From: Lepraria neglecta
Taxonomy: Eukaryota > Ascomycota > Lecanoromycetes > Lecanorales > Stereocaulaceae
Length of the DNA: 64,000 bases
Direction: 5' to 3'
NCBI GenBank assembly: GCA_033220425.1
Contig: CM065651.1
Span: 558,001-622,000, forward strand
The position numbers and the translations under genes were made by a program. Shown here one piece after another: positions 10,505 to 21,556 of the stretch. Position 1 is the first letter of the stretch; each line of letters opens with the position of its first letter. Below the pieces are notes generated by a model, which saw only the letters and a program-made list of their open reading frames with translations, did no database searches and was not told the origin of the DNA.

Positions 10505-12114
10505 ATGTTAGGGAAAGAGACTAAAGCCAAGGTGTTCGCACACGCCAAGTTCAATGTTTCCGCTCTTCTTGATCTGGGAAAACAAATCCGACAGAAAGCC
10601 TGCAATTGTGACCTATCGCAAACTCCTGCGAGCGGCAGCCTGAATTGGGCAATCACGATCTCCTTCGACGACGGAGTTGATTGGATCTTCCGCTCTCCAC
10701 GCACATACTATGGAATAAATACAGAGACCGCGGGCAGTCTGATTGCCAGTGAAGCTGCAACCTTGAAGTATATCAGAAGGAACAGCTCGATTCCGGTTCC
10801 AGAGATATTTGCGTTCCAGTATGGATAGCACCTTGCATCCTGGACGAGGACGGTCTGCTAATAGTGAACAATAGCTGTACCAAGGCCAACGAAATCGGAG
10901 TACCCTTCATCCTCATGAGCAAGGCTCAAGGATCTGCACTGAATACCTGGAGTTGGGATACTCGTCAATGTTCCAAAGTGCCAACTTCGCTTGGAAAACC
11001 ACGTCCATGCCTCACATCTATACGAAGGAACAAAATCATGAAACAAATTGGGGGGATCACGTCTCAACTGTCCCGTCTTCGCTTCGATCGTATCGGGTCA
11101 CTATTTGAGGAATCACGGACGTATCAAATCAAGAGCGCTCTCTCACCCGCCTTTTGCCTATACAATCGAGATGAATTCAGACAGGAGATGAACCGTGGTC
11201 CGTTTGCGCACGAGCGCGAATACTATGAGTCTCTTGTTTCGGCATTCCTCCTTCACGTTGAGTATCTCCCACTGGAACATCATATCTTCTTGGCCCCGGT
11301 ACCCATACCAGACGAGTACAATAGGTATGCCGATTATCTATCTGCGACAGACAGATGGAACGATTTCGTCACTGTAGGTTCGAAGATCGACAGTGGGAAG
11401 AATCGGCTGAATTATGTTATCATCGGCCGGCTCCTTCAAGATATAATCCCGTCATTGGTTGAAGAATCTACTCTGACTCCCACCGGCGTCGGCGCTGAAT
11501 ACCCCCTCTGTCATCCCGACCTTAGCGTCAACAATATATTCATCGACAATGAATGCAATATTACTTGTATTATCGACTGGGCTTTCTCTACCTCTGTTCC
11601 GTTCTCGGCGCTACTCGTAACGCCCGGTCTACCTCATCCGAGAGATGAAATGGCTCCGTCGCTGACTGAAGCTTTTCGAAGTGGATTTGAAGAAGATCAG
11701 CATTCTTTTGGCGACGGACTCAAGATTGAGACGGGCCGTCGTCACGCGGTATGGGATAACTGCCGAAAGATATGGCTCTTTACACGATTGGTGAATTTGG
11801 ACTCGCTGCAGGACGTCTGTCACTTTACCGAGTTATATACTTTGGTAACAGGAAAGGAAGATGTGAATCTTCCTACACTTTTACAAGCTATCCAGACGCA
11901 AGAGGAAATCTTGCATAAAGCACGGTCACTTGCAGCGGGCGATGAGTCCTCGATCGACATTAAACGGCAAGAGATAGAATACTTTTCCCAAGTGGGACTG
12001 ACGAGGCTCGCTTTGTCTCAAAAGCTTACGCTAGCTTCAGACATAAGCAGAGATTTTGTGGCGGACCAAAGATTATGGAAGTGGCTTGCAAAAGCCGTCA
12101 ACCTGGAAGGATAG
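10505..12114 (+). CDS. Aminoglycoside phosphotransferase (APH)-fold kinase family protein
   Basis: Exons 10505-10818 and 10875-12114 join in phase 2 across a 56-bp intron (GTATGG, tgctaat, caatag) and encode 517 aa. The start is the ATG in caccATG; an earlier in-frame ATG at 10331 would add a non-conserved leader. The join restores the conserved NEIGVPFILMSKA motif of the fungal APH family. The catalytic loop CHPDLSVNNIFI has the catalytic Asp and the metal-binding Asn, and CIIDWAF provides the metal-binding Asp in place of DFG. These kinases phosphorylate small molecules. Fungal members are numerous, mostly uncharacterised, and should not be read as antibiotic resistance. Length and motif order fit an intact enzyme. 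The substrate is unknown. Confidence 0.85.
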
Positions 12115-12482
12115 ATAGCTTTCCGAACTTGAGAACGGAGGTCGTAGAGACTCCACTCTACTATATAATTTTCGATGACTGAAACAATCAATCCAGATTT
12201 TTGCTATCCCATGAAGCCCGATCCCGTGGATCGGCCATCAGCTACTGAGGCTTTGGAAGGTATGTGACTACATAGGAACGCCCGGTGATGAAATTGGAGG
12301 TCACGCCAGAAAGTAGATATTGATACAATCGTGCAAAGATAGGTAGCAATGAGCCGTCAACATTCACATGTGAGCCTCTTCCTAATTGGCTGCAAGAATC
12401 AGAGGCCACAAATATCGTGGCGGAATTTCTACTTCATGAATCCATGTGCATCCAACAGCGATCACTCTCGCCCAACCTTCTC

Positions 12483-12985
12483 TTACCGGTGCGAGCCTAC
12501 GAAATACCCCAGCCATAACAGCATTGGAAACCTCACGAGTGCCCACCGCCCTCGTAATCCTGACTTGGTCTGCGCCGAAGACAGAACATGTCGTCCGACA
12601 ATGGAACGATTCGCATTCTGACCTGCCTCCACGGGCACCTCGGATCGGGCGTGGTCGTTCTTAGATTGTACTATTAGGCCCATCTCCCTTGTCTCTTGAA
12701 CAGGGACCTGGAAATCTGCCGGACATCTGTGGCTCGGTTGACGGTTTTCCTGTATGGTCAGCTGCGGCACAAGATGAATTCCGTGTTACTCACAAGTTCT
12801 TTTCCGGAAGGAGGCCATTTTGGCTCCTGCGTCGATTTGTAGGTGTGGAATTTGTCGTCATGTTGGACGACTATGTATATTTTTGACTCCGTCATCCACG
12901 CCAAATCATTCGCTTTCTTGAACAAATTTGTCTGTCGTTTGCGGAACTTTTCTCGAAGGCGCCGATCCTTCTTCACCCTCGCCAT
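12483..12985 (-). CDS. Mini MADS-box-like protein, copy 1 (152 aa)
   Basis: Exon 1 (12985-12794, 64 codons) and exon 2 (12749-12483) join in phase 0 across a 44-bp intron (GTGAGT, gctgac, catacag). Residues about 15-50 carry RKRQTNLFKKANDLAWM, followed by KIYIVVQHDDKFHTYKS, which resembles the DNA-contacting helix and first strand of a MADS box. The start of the canonical box is weak, and no second dimerisation segment beyond one strand is evident. The exon-1 end KWPPSGKEL and the exon-2 motif HRCPADF recur in the gene at 53950-54395, so the two are paralogues with the same intron position. Nuclear DNA binding is inferred. The C-terminal half is unlike known MADS partners and ends in a hydrophobic stretch, MLLWLGYFVG. 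ATG 12985 is chosen because it aligns with the paralogue's start. Confidence 0.7.
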
Positions 12986-13130
12986 CTTCAAGCGATCTTG
13001 CGATATCTTACAGGGCTTGATAAGTCTTCAACCTTTGTCGATCTTGTTGTCGGCGTGTAGCACAATAGCATACAGACTAAGAGGACTTCTGTCAAGGGAG
13101 TTAGCTTTATTATCAGAAGGCGTAATGTAG

Positions 13131-13227
13131 CGTATCCACAAGTGGCCGCATACTACCAGTATCCAGAGTCGGCCCAACCAGCATCCACAATTGGCCGTAC
13201 CCATTGCAGCATCCACAACTGACGGCG
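13131..13227. promoter_or_regulatory. Tandem CCAAT-containing motif array upstream of mini MADS copy 1
   Basis: About four units spaced roughly 24 bp share TCCACAATTGGCCG-like sequence on the plus strand (CGGCCAATTGTGGA in the sense of the gene). The array lies about 145-240 bp upstream of the ATG at 12985. The best unit contains a CCAAT box. A similar array occurs at 21345-21450. A promoter role is inferred from position only. Confidence 0.4.
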
Positions 13228-13574
13228 TGTGCTATTAGTAACCACCACTAGCGGTATGCAGCAATGCTGATGTAGATATCTCGACCAAAAATACGAAAAT
13301 TCTGGGTAATGGTATTGGCGTCGCCAATGCATGATGTGGTTATCAAGACGCTCGTTACTTGGTAGCTGATGACAGGAAACGAGCTATTCAGGGGGATTAT
13401 TATCCCATGGCAAATAGAACCTTAGCCAACCAGTGAATTCAATCGAAGTTCTATCTAAGCCTGAGCAGACTTTATATTTCCATCAGTCATTGACAAACTA
13501 GCTATTTCCCCACACTGATGTGATTCGTCGCTAAAAGCCATGGGAACTGCTAAAATCCCACTTGCACTATTGAC

Positions 13575-14648
13575 CTAACCGTGGACACGATATCGCGGAA
13601 CGTAATGACGGTGCCGAGCTAAGGCGCTTCTTCCTAGGAGGTGTCGTTTTACATCTCCAATGCGCATACGCTCACCGTACATTGAATTGTCTCTTTTAGA
13701 TTGCCGTGAAGGTGCTTTGCAGGACGTGCCAACGCAACAGAAAATCAGGTTCTTGAGGTTGCTTACATTGGCGTCGCCGTCATTGGGATACGTGTAGGCT
13801 GCCCCTGCACAGGCTGCGAAAAAGGGTGGAGCGGGTCCATTGGCAATATTCTGGGCGGAGTTCAGGCAGACAGGACCGTCGACTTGATTGTTGCATGGGA
13901 TACCAGGTTGCTTAAATAGGTCAATGTTGCAACCGGACACTGCGGTGCCTTCGGAGGAGCACGTTATAGGCACAGAATAGCCATCCACATAGCTAACATC
14001 GATATCAGGCGGACCTGTATAGCTGCCTTCAATCTTGCTGCCGTCGGGGTTGAGATTCGGGCCCACATATATCCTTCCGGCCCATCCAGTTGGGAAAGCA
14101 TACTGGGTGAAGGCATTATCAGGGAGTGTAGTGGCGGAAGGATTACCTACCGGAGACGGAGCGCCAGCATTCGAAGCAAAGGAGAGCGACAAGTGACTGC
14201 CGTACGTGTTGGTTATCGCGATCGTCATGTAATCGCCTGAGCCGTCCGTAGTTGCAGTGCTCCCAGCTTCTGGAGCGCTCGTGATTGGAACGGCGCTTAG
14301 AGCTGGGACAGAAATCGTGTTCCTAATAGTGACTATAACAGTACTCCTAGATTCTAAAGCACTCGTGGTCGAGTGCGTGTTCCTGATAGTGACTGTAACA
14401 GTACTCCTAGATTCTAAAGCACTCGTGGTCGAGGTGGCACTCGAGGTTGAATGCGTGTTAGTGACTCTAACAGTAGTAGCGACAGTACTCCCAGATTCGA
14501 AAGCACTCGTGGCCGAGGTGGAAATCGAGGTTGAATGCGTGTTCCCGAGAGTAATAGTCACAGTAGGGGCCGGTGGACAGTCGAATGGGGTTGCAGCTAC
14601 CAGCGCCGCGAGCACCAAAACCGCGATCATCTGACAGGAAGTTTTCAT
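13575..14648 (-). CDS. Secreted thaumatin-like protein with Ser/Thr repeats
   Basis: The single exon encodes 357 aa starting MKTSCQMIAVLVLAALVAA, a clear signal peptide. Residues about 25-130 are Ser/Thr/Val-rich near-repeats of the type STVTVTIRNTHSTTSA, likely O-glycosylated. From about residue 140 the sequence follows the fungal thaumatin-like pattern: IAITNTYGSHLSLSF, GWAGRIYVGPNLNPDGSKIE, PPDIDVSYVDGYSVPI, then conserved Cys around GCNIDLF, CNNQ, CLNSAQN and FCCVG. The last 40 residues are basic and may be processed. Family members are cell-wall or secreted beta-glucan-binding or degrading proteins; activity here is not established. The repeats are also visible in the DNA at about 14330-14530. 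Confidence 0.8.
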   Translation of the reverse strand: MKTSCQMIAVLVLAALVAATPFDCPPAPTVTITLGNTHSTSISTSATSAFESGSTVATTVRVTNTHSTSSATSTTSALESRSTVTVTIRNTHSTTSALESRSTVIVTIRNTISVPALSAVPITSAPEAGSTATTDGSGDYMTIAITNTYGSHLSLSFASNAGAPSPVGNPSATTLPDNAFTQYAFPTGWAGRIYVGPNLNPDGSKIEGSYTGPPDIDVSYVDGYSVPITCSSEGTAVSGCNIDLFKQPGIPCNNQVDGPVCLNSAQNIANGPAPPFFAACAGAAYTYPNDGDANVSNLKNLIFCCVGTSCKAPSRQSKRDNSMYGERMRIGDVKRHLLGRSALARHRHYVPRYRVHG

Positions 14649-15036
14649 TCTGATCCAAATTGTTCAGAAAGTAACTTGTCCTGGAAAATTCTGGGCTTCC
14701 GTGCTCTTTTGTGGTATATAGCGGACGTCACTTTTTGGATGCTTGTGAGAGCTTCCATATACGGAGCTTTATGATATCATTCTTTCTAGATCTAGGTCGC
14801 GACCCTCCGACGATCGATGGTTTATACATTCGAGGGGTATGTCCTCTGCCATCTTTCAGCCTTGCCATAGGGGAGCCCCTGGAGGAAGTCAAAGTTCAGC
14901 CATGGCAGCGAAGGATTCATCTTTGCTTACCGCCGAGCTACGCCATGATTGCCACTGCCAGCCAAAATTGGCGGTCGTCAATCTCAGAAATTGCTCTTGT
15001 CAGCAACACCGGCTTCAAAAGGCTAACAGTGGCACT

Positions 15037-15753
15037 ATGTCTTCGATCCGATATCAGGAACCGAAAACCATCACTAAGATACCACAAGAACTTTGGAATA
15101 TAATTGCAAATAGTCTGCCGGCATTCGACGCAAGAAACGCAGCTCAAGCCCTGGGATTTGAGCTTCAACCAGAACAAGATAAGCAAAGCCAACTGTGGAA
15201 CGCGATTTTTCGAGACAACACTTGGATAACCGAAGCTACTATCAAATTCGGGCTGAACCCCGTTCTTATTGGCCGTGACCTGCATTCCATTGACACCCTG
15301 AAAGCTCGAGTACTATATTTGATACTCGTGGCTGGAGACCCAACCTGCGATATTCAGTTCGAGTTGTTCTTGGAATCTTTGAGACCGCACAAGTTCCACC
15401 ACGATACTATGGAGGTGGACTTCGAATCAGGCATCACGCTGAACGTGGCCAATGTTTATCAGGCCACCACATATCCGAATCCTGGAAATGTCTCGATAAT
15501 GCCTCAGAGACTCTTTTCAAAAATGCAGGACCGATTGCAGACAGCGTACATATATTGGCAAGACAGTGAGCCTATGCTCAGAATGCTTGGACACGATAGT
15601 ATGGTGGGCAACGGGGAGGAAGCATCGAAGTTGCAGCTGGTGCTGAACCTTTGCGGTCTTACTCTGAGCCGTAACGGACGTCCTATACAGTATGATTTTG
15701 ACGAGAAGCATCAAGGAGGACGACTTACCGCACTAGAACAGCAGTTGGCCTAG
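15037..15753 (+). CDS. F-box-like hypothetical protein, 238 aa
   Basis: The frame is open from an ATG at 14839, but the internal ATG at 15037 (MSSIRYQEP) is preferred since what follows reads as real protein. The start of the conserved part, ITKIPQELWNIIANSLP, matches the L-P-x-E-L/I-x2-x-I pattern opening F-box domains, and the next 40 residues are helical (FDARNAAQALGFEL, LWNAIFRDNTWI). F-box proteins link substrates to SCF ubiquitin ligases through Skp1; fungi have many divergent ones. No leucine-rich or WD repeats follow. The remaining 170 residues are of unknown fold. The assignment rests on one motif and could be wrong. Confidence 0.5.
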   Translation: MSSIRYQEPKTITKIPQELWNIIANSLPAFDARNAAQALGFELQPEQDKQSQLWNAIFRDNTWITEATIKFGLNPVLIGRDLHSIDTLKARVLYLILVAGDPTCDIQFELFLESLRPHKFHHDTMEVDFESGITLNVANVYQATTYPNPGNVSIMPQRLFSKMQDRLQTAYIYWQDSEPMLRMLGHDSMVGNGEEASKLQLVLNLCGLTLSRNGRPIQYDFDEKHQGGRLTALEQQLA

Positions 15754-16247
15754 CCTAGATGGGTTAGTCCTATCCGGTCCGAATCTACCTCGAAGGACAG
15801 AAGAGGAAAGGCGGCAAGAAAGAAAGGTGTTGGGGCGGGTGGTGATTTAAAAAGATTGGATTATGGCAAATGTAATGTTGCGTTAGAAGATATGTCTACG
15901 CGGTCTCGTCAATTTTAGATGAGTGTTAGAAGTGATGCGTGAATCGGTGGCTTTATTACCTAAGCAGCACATTCCCATTAGCCTTCATACCCTCGGTCAG
16001 CAATCCTTCACATCCTCTTTTGATTGCATATTGAACGGAGCCCCTCCCATCACGTGACAGTAGTTTTTTGCGTTGCACGCAAAAAACTACTGTCACGTGA
16101 CCTAGCACCCTTCCAAAGGGTTTCAGGCAAATGTGAAAGATACGATTTTGGTGTACGACCTAGTCTGAACTACTCTCAAGCTAGTTCGTATATAGGGTAA
16201 GACAGTGGAGACCCATAAAATCAATGCTAGGTTTTGACGAGCCAAAT
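15754..16247. other. Intergenic DNA between convergent genes, with a palindrome
   Basis: Apart from the palindrome at 16050-16100, nothing recognisable was seen between the 3' ends of the F-box-like and CSC1-like genes. Confidence 0.5.
16050..16100. repeat. 51-bp perfect palindrome, copy 1 (CACGTGAC ends)
   Basis: The 24-bp arms (16050-16073 and 16077-16100) are exact reverse complements around a 3-bp loop. Each arm starts TCACGTGACAGTAGTTTT. A second copy with one altered arm is at 53106-53156. It could be a minimal foldback or MITE-like element or a pair of terminal inverted repeats left after loss of the interior. No clear target-site duplication flanks it. Confidence 0.92.
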
Positions 16248-18930
16248 TCAAAGCTTCATCGATCCGAGTTCCGAAAGGTCACTAGCATCTTGCGTGATCG
16301 TTACCCGTCCCTTTCCGCCTAGACTTGCATGCTCATTGCTAATACTCACATTGCTGTACTGCTGTTTGATGCGCGATATCTCATCGTCACTGATCCCCAG
16401 ACGATCGGCTGGAATCCAGACCATAGGCCTTTGGATGCAAAGAGATCCATGTTGGAACGCTAGCGAAACGCGATCGTCTGCTGTGGAGTCCTCCATGTCG
16501 TGGTGCATACTGGAGAAGATCCCGTGCACAGAATTTGGGTGTCTAGTCGGAGTAAGACGCTTGAGACATTGCCGTGCCAGAATCCGAACAGTTCCTCCCG
16601 TTCCGTGATGTTTCGCTTCTTGTTCTTCTTCTCTCATTTCGGTCTGGGGCATGAATCGAAGAAGTGGAGCAACTGCGTCATTCAAGAGAAATTGAAAGCC
16701 AAGTGTCATCGCCGTAGCAATAATCATGATCACAGCTTGGCTGACGCAGGTTGCTCTGTTATGTTCGTCACGAACTAAAAAGAACAAGCCTATCACACAT
16801 AGCTCCATCACGTAAACGCCTGTGAACAGCTGATTCAGGGCCGTTGGATACAGTAGCCCTCTTGTGTTAGGTCGGGAAACCGTGACATAGAGCAGGTTGT
16901 AGCGGAACACCACCCAAAAAAGGCCAAAGGTGATGGAACTGAACAGAAGAATCAACGGAGCGATGACCGAGTAGATAAGCCCTGGTAATGGCGTTAAAAT
17001 TTTACATACGTACTACAAGGGTGACTTACCGATGCAAGCGAGGTTGGTATAGATTGGGAAAAGGGTGCCCCACTGCATCTGAGGCAAACTTGTTTGCTTC
17101 TCCCATTTCTGTCTCGGCGTGACGTTCCTGATTCGGGCGAGAGTACACCAATCGATTAGTCGTCCCATTTGAAGAAGCGAACTGGCGCTCACCGAGAAGC
17201 ATCGTAAAAGTAGATAAGAAAAGAAGTAGTTGCTCGCCTTTGGAAGATTAGTGGCTAGCACCGCCGGTATAGAATCGAGACCGTGAAGTACTTGTTGAAT
17301 GACAGCCGTGACGCTCGAGGACAGCGAGACTGTGAGGAAAACTTGTACAAACAAAAAAGTGAAATAAGTCTTTTGTAGAGAAAGCTCGACGGCCACTTCC
17401 GTGAGCAAACCCTGGCGTTCTGTGATGATACGTAGCACGTATGGTAACAACATGGTAAGTGCGGTCAGCATTACCTGCGGTAGAATACCTTGAAGGCAGC
17501 CAAGCAGCCAAGGCGGGAGATCGTCGATCCAATGCAGCCAGGGCAACAACGCCGTCAGATAAGCAATCTGAGATATAACGCCAGTAAGGGCGACGGGAAT
17601 AGACCATGCTAGAATGAGTGCGGCGGCGGAGACAACGACGAGGGCAGTCCGTGCGTACCGGGCCCACCATGTCTTGGATAAGTTATCCCATTTGACATCC
17701 ACCGGCGAAGCTTCGAGATATTGAGACCTAAAACATAAAGGCGCACACCGAACAAGCGACTGGCAAGCCATGTATGTGGCCTCTTGGGTGTTGAATTGTA
17801 TGAACGCTGAGGTCAATAGCGGGTATTTGTCAGGCTCCTGTTGGTCCTGATCGATTTCTTTGTTCAGACGAGCCATCTCCTGCCAACAGTGATGGATGGT
17901 ATCAACTTTTCTTCCCACGAAAGGCATTGATGGCATCCAGGTGAGGTTGAAAATTGGAAGGCGCATATAATCGCGGTCTCTTTCACCTAGATATCGTTTC
18001 CAAAGAGGTTCTTCATCGCCCATCTCGGTTTTTGTAAGGTCACGGCCTGTTCGACCACCGGAGGATTTCATCGCCAACCTTATCAGCTTGGTCTCCGCGG
18101 CCTCAAGTGTGCAGACTATCCTTCCCCGCTCCAGAACCTTTTTCGATAGCTCGGACAAGTCTCGATTGATCCAAATGGTGCGGATGCCGCCGGGAAATAC
18201 GCCGTAGAGACGGGTCAGAGTGGGAATGTTCAGGCATCTCTTCGGGATATCCGTCACAAGGATAGCGTTTGCGAAGGCTTGGAGACGGTGTTGAGGTGAT
18301 TCGAGGTACGCTTGTCGAATACTGACGTATTCGATCAATTCCGCATATATTGTGTGGCATATGAAGATGGTGACGGTCAAGGCCATTAGGAGATGAGCCC
18401 AGTAGAAGCTGGTGTGTGCCAGCCCGACGTTGGCCCAACTGAGTCTGTCCAGACCTTGGACTCCACCTGGTGCGTTCTTTCCATGAACAAGGTTCAAAGG
18501 GACCAAGACCGGAATTACAATGAGGCTGAGGGGAACGAATATTTTCAAAAGTGTGCGAAGGTAACGAAGGAAAAAGAAAGCATCAAGGCCGGACTTCTGA
18601 AGGATGACTCGATCTGATGTTTGGAACACAGCGGGAATCCAGGAGACTAACCCTGGAGGGGATAACTCAGCGCGCTGTTTTCCAGGTACAAGGTACGTTC
18701 GAGGCTGACTGGCGTTCGTTAGTCGTTATCTTGAAATTCAAGGAGACTCACTATAATTGCGTAAGTCTATCCTTCAGTAAGATGAAGAGCACAACCTCAG
18801 CGCCAAGAACCGAGGCTGAGACTGTAAGCGACGCTAGGAATGAATGCAATGATGTTCCTTGGCTTCTTTTAGCCACTTGAGGAGACGTGTTGAGGCTGGC
18901 GGTGACGCCAGAGTCGGATGGAGGGATCAT
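16248..18930 (-). CDS. CSC1/OSCA-like calcium-permeable osmosensitive channel family protein (863 aa)
   Basis: Three exons, 18930-18752, 18708-17030 and 16981-16248, join in phases 2 and 1 (introns 43 and 48 bp). Exon 1 holds the first membrane segment. The first junction recreates LTQLYQPRTYLVPGKQR, a hallmark of the family. Exon 2 continues with WIPAVFQTSDRVILQKSGLD and FFLRYLRTLLKIF, then the cytosolic RNA-recognition-like loop with helices and VDTIHHCWQEMARLNKEID. It ends with the membrane core (TWWARYARTALVVVSAAALI onward). Exon 3 adds the last helices, a KHHGTGGTVR linker and a hydrophilic tail. About ten membrane segments and the total length fit intact homologues, which act as mechanically or osmotically gated cation channels in plasma or internal membranes. 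The start is the first ATG in exon 1. Confidence 0.9.
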
Positions 18931-20332
18931 CGCCGGCAGGCTTCTGGGACACCTGACATAAACAGCAGTGAAATACGGAATCAGGGGGGCTTAACCTGGA
19001 ATTTATGAAGGGACGGGAGCTCTACTCAGTCACAATCTTGGAGGGGATGCATATTTTGGGTGCTAGAGCGCCATTTCTGGCCTCCGTGGGTTGCAGAAAA
19101 TTGCCCTGAAATGTAGAGGGCGACAGTGGCCGCGCAAGTCGTAGTTTAAGGCTCCGCCGCGAATTCTCAGCTTAACACCTTTTTCGGATGCTCGCTGCTC
19201 GTTCCTCACTAATCTCCATGTATTCCACTTTCATAATCTTTTAAGATTCCTGCTCCCTATAATGGAAGTCAATCGGCTTCCTTTGCCGTCGGTGCGTTCT
19301 TCAAAGGTTCTCTGGACATCGTTCAGGAAGCATTTCCAACTTGCTGTGAACCATCACAACCTTTTCGGCCAAACCATTTTGAAGCAGCCCCGGTACAGCC
19401 TTTCTCCAAAAGGCTCCGCGGCAGAATCTCCAAGTAGGGTGTGGGGCTTGTTTCACTATCGACAGCATGAGGAAGCAATTTCGAGACCTTTTCACCCAGC
19501 ATCAAGATTTGTGCGCTGCCTACAATTCTCAGGTCCAACGAGGCATAGGAAGAGATGGATTGTGCCCTTACCTGTTGAGGGTTGTGCCTAGAGCTGCCAT
19601 ATTGTTCGATTAGTAACTATCTTCGTCCTCGAAACGCTTGAAAGCTTTGGAGTCCGTATGCTGAACCTCGAAGTGGTTATGGCAAATGGTCGGCGAATGG
19701 TCGGAGATACTCTTATACTCGATGACAGGTAGCTTAATGAAACCGAGAGTCCTCGATTACTTTTACGCGGCCAACGTGCTGTAATTTATGTGATTAATTG
19801 CTGTGATCTAGCATACGCACAGACTGCGGCCATGTCTGTACGGTATGTCTGATGCTGTGGAAGGATTTGTGTATATTTAGAACCTTCTTGTTTCGATGGC
19901 GAATTGCAGCGCAGAATTCATCATCTAGCATCAGTCCTTCCACTGCATTCGTCCGGCTCACCAAAACGTTGCAAAGAGATATCTTTCTAACGCCAGGAGA
20001 GATAGGCTTGTGCGATGAGCACCACTTGAATAGTGACTACATCAGAGAAGTTGATTGCAGAGATCCGTTAGGTCGTCGGAAGAATGGGACCTTCAGTGGC
20101 GACATGAAGGACAAAATATATCGGAGGATTTTAGAGATAGCAGCGCAAGTGCTAGGACGGGTATCGTATAGTCTACTTAAAGATTGTGCAACCTGTGCAC
20201 TGTTTGTACTATGGCTAAAGGTCTGTCGGCGCTCAAACCAAGATTTGCCTGTATCTATTGCGGAGACTTACCGTACCCACTTCAATCCCAAATCGTCACA
20301 GAAGAGGGCTATCCCCAAGACGTCCCTTACGC
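18931..20332. other. 1.4 kb without a supported gene
   Basis: Scattered frames of 60-170 codons on both strands lack splice support or recognisable sequence. The longest, at 19852-20355 on the plus strand, runs into the 3' end of the next gene on the other strand and has no domain, so it is not called. Confidence 0.4.
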
Positions 20333-21252
20333 TCAGCGTGGTCGCCGGAGCATAACGTGAGGCTTCAACATAGATTCGCCTTCAGAGTTCACGCTTTCCC
20401 CTGTCTCACCGCAGGTACAGAGTAAGCTGGTGGTCACTGTGGTTATTACTACTGGTGACTCGGTGAGAATAATCGTTGTGGTTATTGCAGGAATGGCAGT
20501 CGATATTTCGGTTTGTACTGTTGCAGGCCCTTCCGCCACGGTACCGTCCGCTTGGGTGATGGTCACTACGGCCGGCCCAGAGATGCTCCCAAGGGAAGAG
20601 CTCAATGACAAGAGAGGGGCAGCGACGCCAGGAATAAATCTCTGAGACGCGACCGCAGAGCCTGATGAACCAAGGGCAGCCGAGCCAGAGGGGTTCCACG
20701 TATAACCCGCCGAACCAGAAGGGTTCCACGTGCACCCTGCCGAACCAGAAGTGGAGCAAGGCCTTACACCGGATCCGAATAGTCGGAGCCCCACTGAGCC
20801 GGAACCAGGGTTCCACGTAAGACCCGCCGAGAGTTCCGTTATCGAAGGAAAGGTGGTTGGCGTTGGCAGAGATGGACTGGGACTCGATGTTATTGCTGAC
20901 AAAGCTGATGAAGTTGCAGACGGTGACGAGGCCTCGGTCGGCACTTTACTCAATTAGTAACTGTGATCATGGAGTGAACAGTACTAGTACCTATCCCAAT
21001 AGTAGAAGGATAGTAGAACTCTGACGTCGTTGAGGAAGGACCGGGATAGATAAACCCTGGACCTGCCAGAATTACGCCGTCTTCGGTTGATGTATATTCA
21101 ATTGATAAATCTGATGCGAATCGTCAGCCTCAGAAATGCATCAAAGATCCTCGCTTACCAGATGCAGCGCTTGAGATCTGTGGAGCTGGAGACACCTGTG
21201 GTGCTGATACTACGCACTGGATGCACATAAAGACGACGAGACACAGAGCCAT
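20333..21252 (-). CDS. Secreted Ser/Thr-rich cell-wall-type protein (274 aa)
   Basis: Exons 21252-21159, 21110-20991 and 20943-20333 join in phase 1 twice, with introns of 48 and 47 bp; the second has a strong actaat branch site. The protein begins MALCLVVFMCIQCVVSA, a signal peptide, followed by Pro/Ser-rich sequence. Exon 3 has a Ser/Thr-rich region, repeats of TWNPSGSAG, and a C-terminal region of VTITQADGTV and TTTIILTESPVVITTVTTS, typical of O-glycosylated fungal wall or extracellular proteins. No GPI site is evident because the end is basic (KPHVMLRRPR). No catalytic domain is visible. An array of CCAAT-containing repeats lies directly upstream. Confidence 0.68.
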
Positions 21253-21344
21253 ATTTCTTACGCAGCTGTATACGAATTGAAAAAGTAAGGAGAAGATCAA
21301 ATATATGAGCAGAGAATGAGTGAATGGATTGAAGCAAGTAAAAA

Positions 21345-21450
21345 GTTGGCCCAGAATTGGCGGTTGGGTGCCAGAATTGGCGGGGAATGCCACAACTGGC
21401 CGGAGGGTGCCACAACTAGCAGGGGGTCGCCAAGAATTGGCGAGGAGGCC
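21345..21450. promoter_or_regulatory. Tandem CCAAT-containing motif array upstream of the Ser/Thr-rich secreted gene
   Basis: Five units of about 20 bp resemble GCCAGAATTGGCGG or GCCACAACTGGCCGG. In the sense of the gene three of them contain CCAAT (GCCAATTCTGG). The array sits about 95-200 bp upstream of the ATG at 21252. Its units resemble those at 13131-13227 in sequence and orientation. Confidence 0.45.
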
Positions 21451-21556
21451 CATTGAAGCTGGTGAGCCAGTGCGGGGGTTGAATGTCGGACATTCTCTCG
21501 ATTAGCTTGCCTTAATGAAGACTCAAGCTCCGCGTACCTCCTAGAGCGCTGACCAA

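Noticed and set aside
10505-12114. Antibiotic-resistance gene
   Set aside because: The APH fold is clear, but fungal members of this family are general small-molecule kinases; nothing points to a drug substrate.
12349-12664. Plus-strand frames of 72-90 codons
   Set aside because: They are antisense to exon 2 of mini MADS copy 1, whose exon joining and paralogy support the other strand.
19852-20355. Plus-strand frame of 167 codons
   Set aside because: No recognisable domain, no signal for a start, and its end runs antisense into the Ser/Thr-rich gene's coding end.
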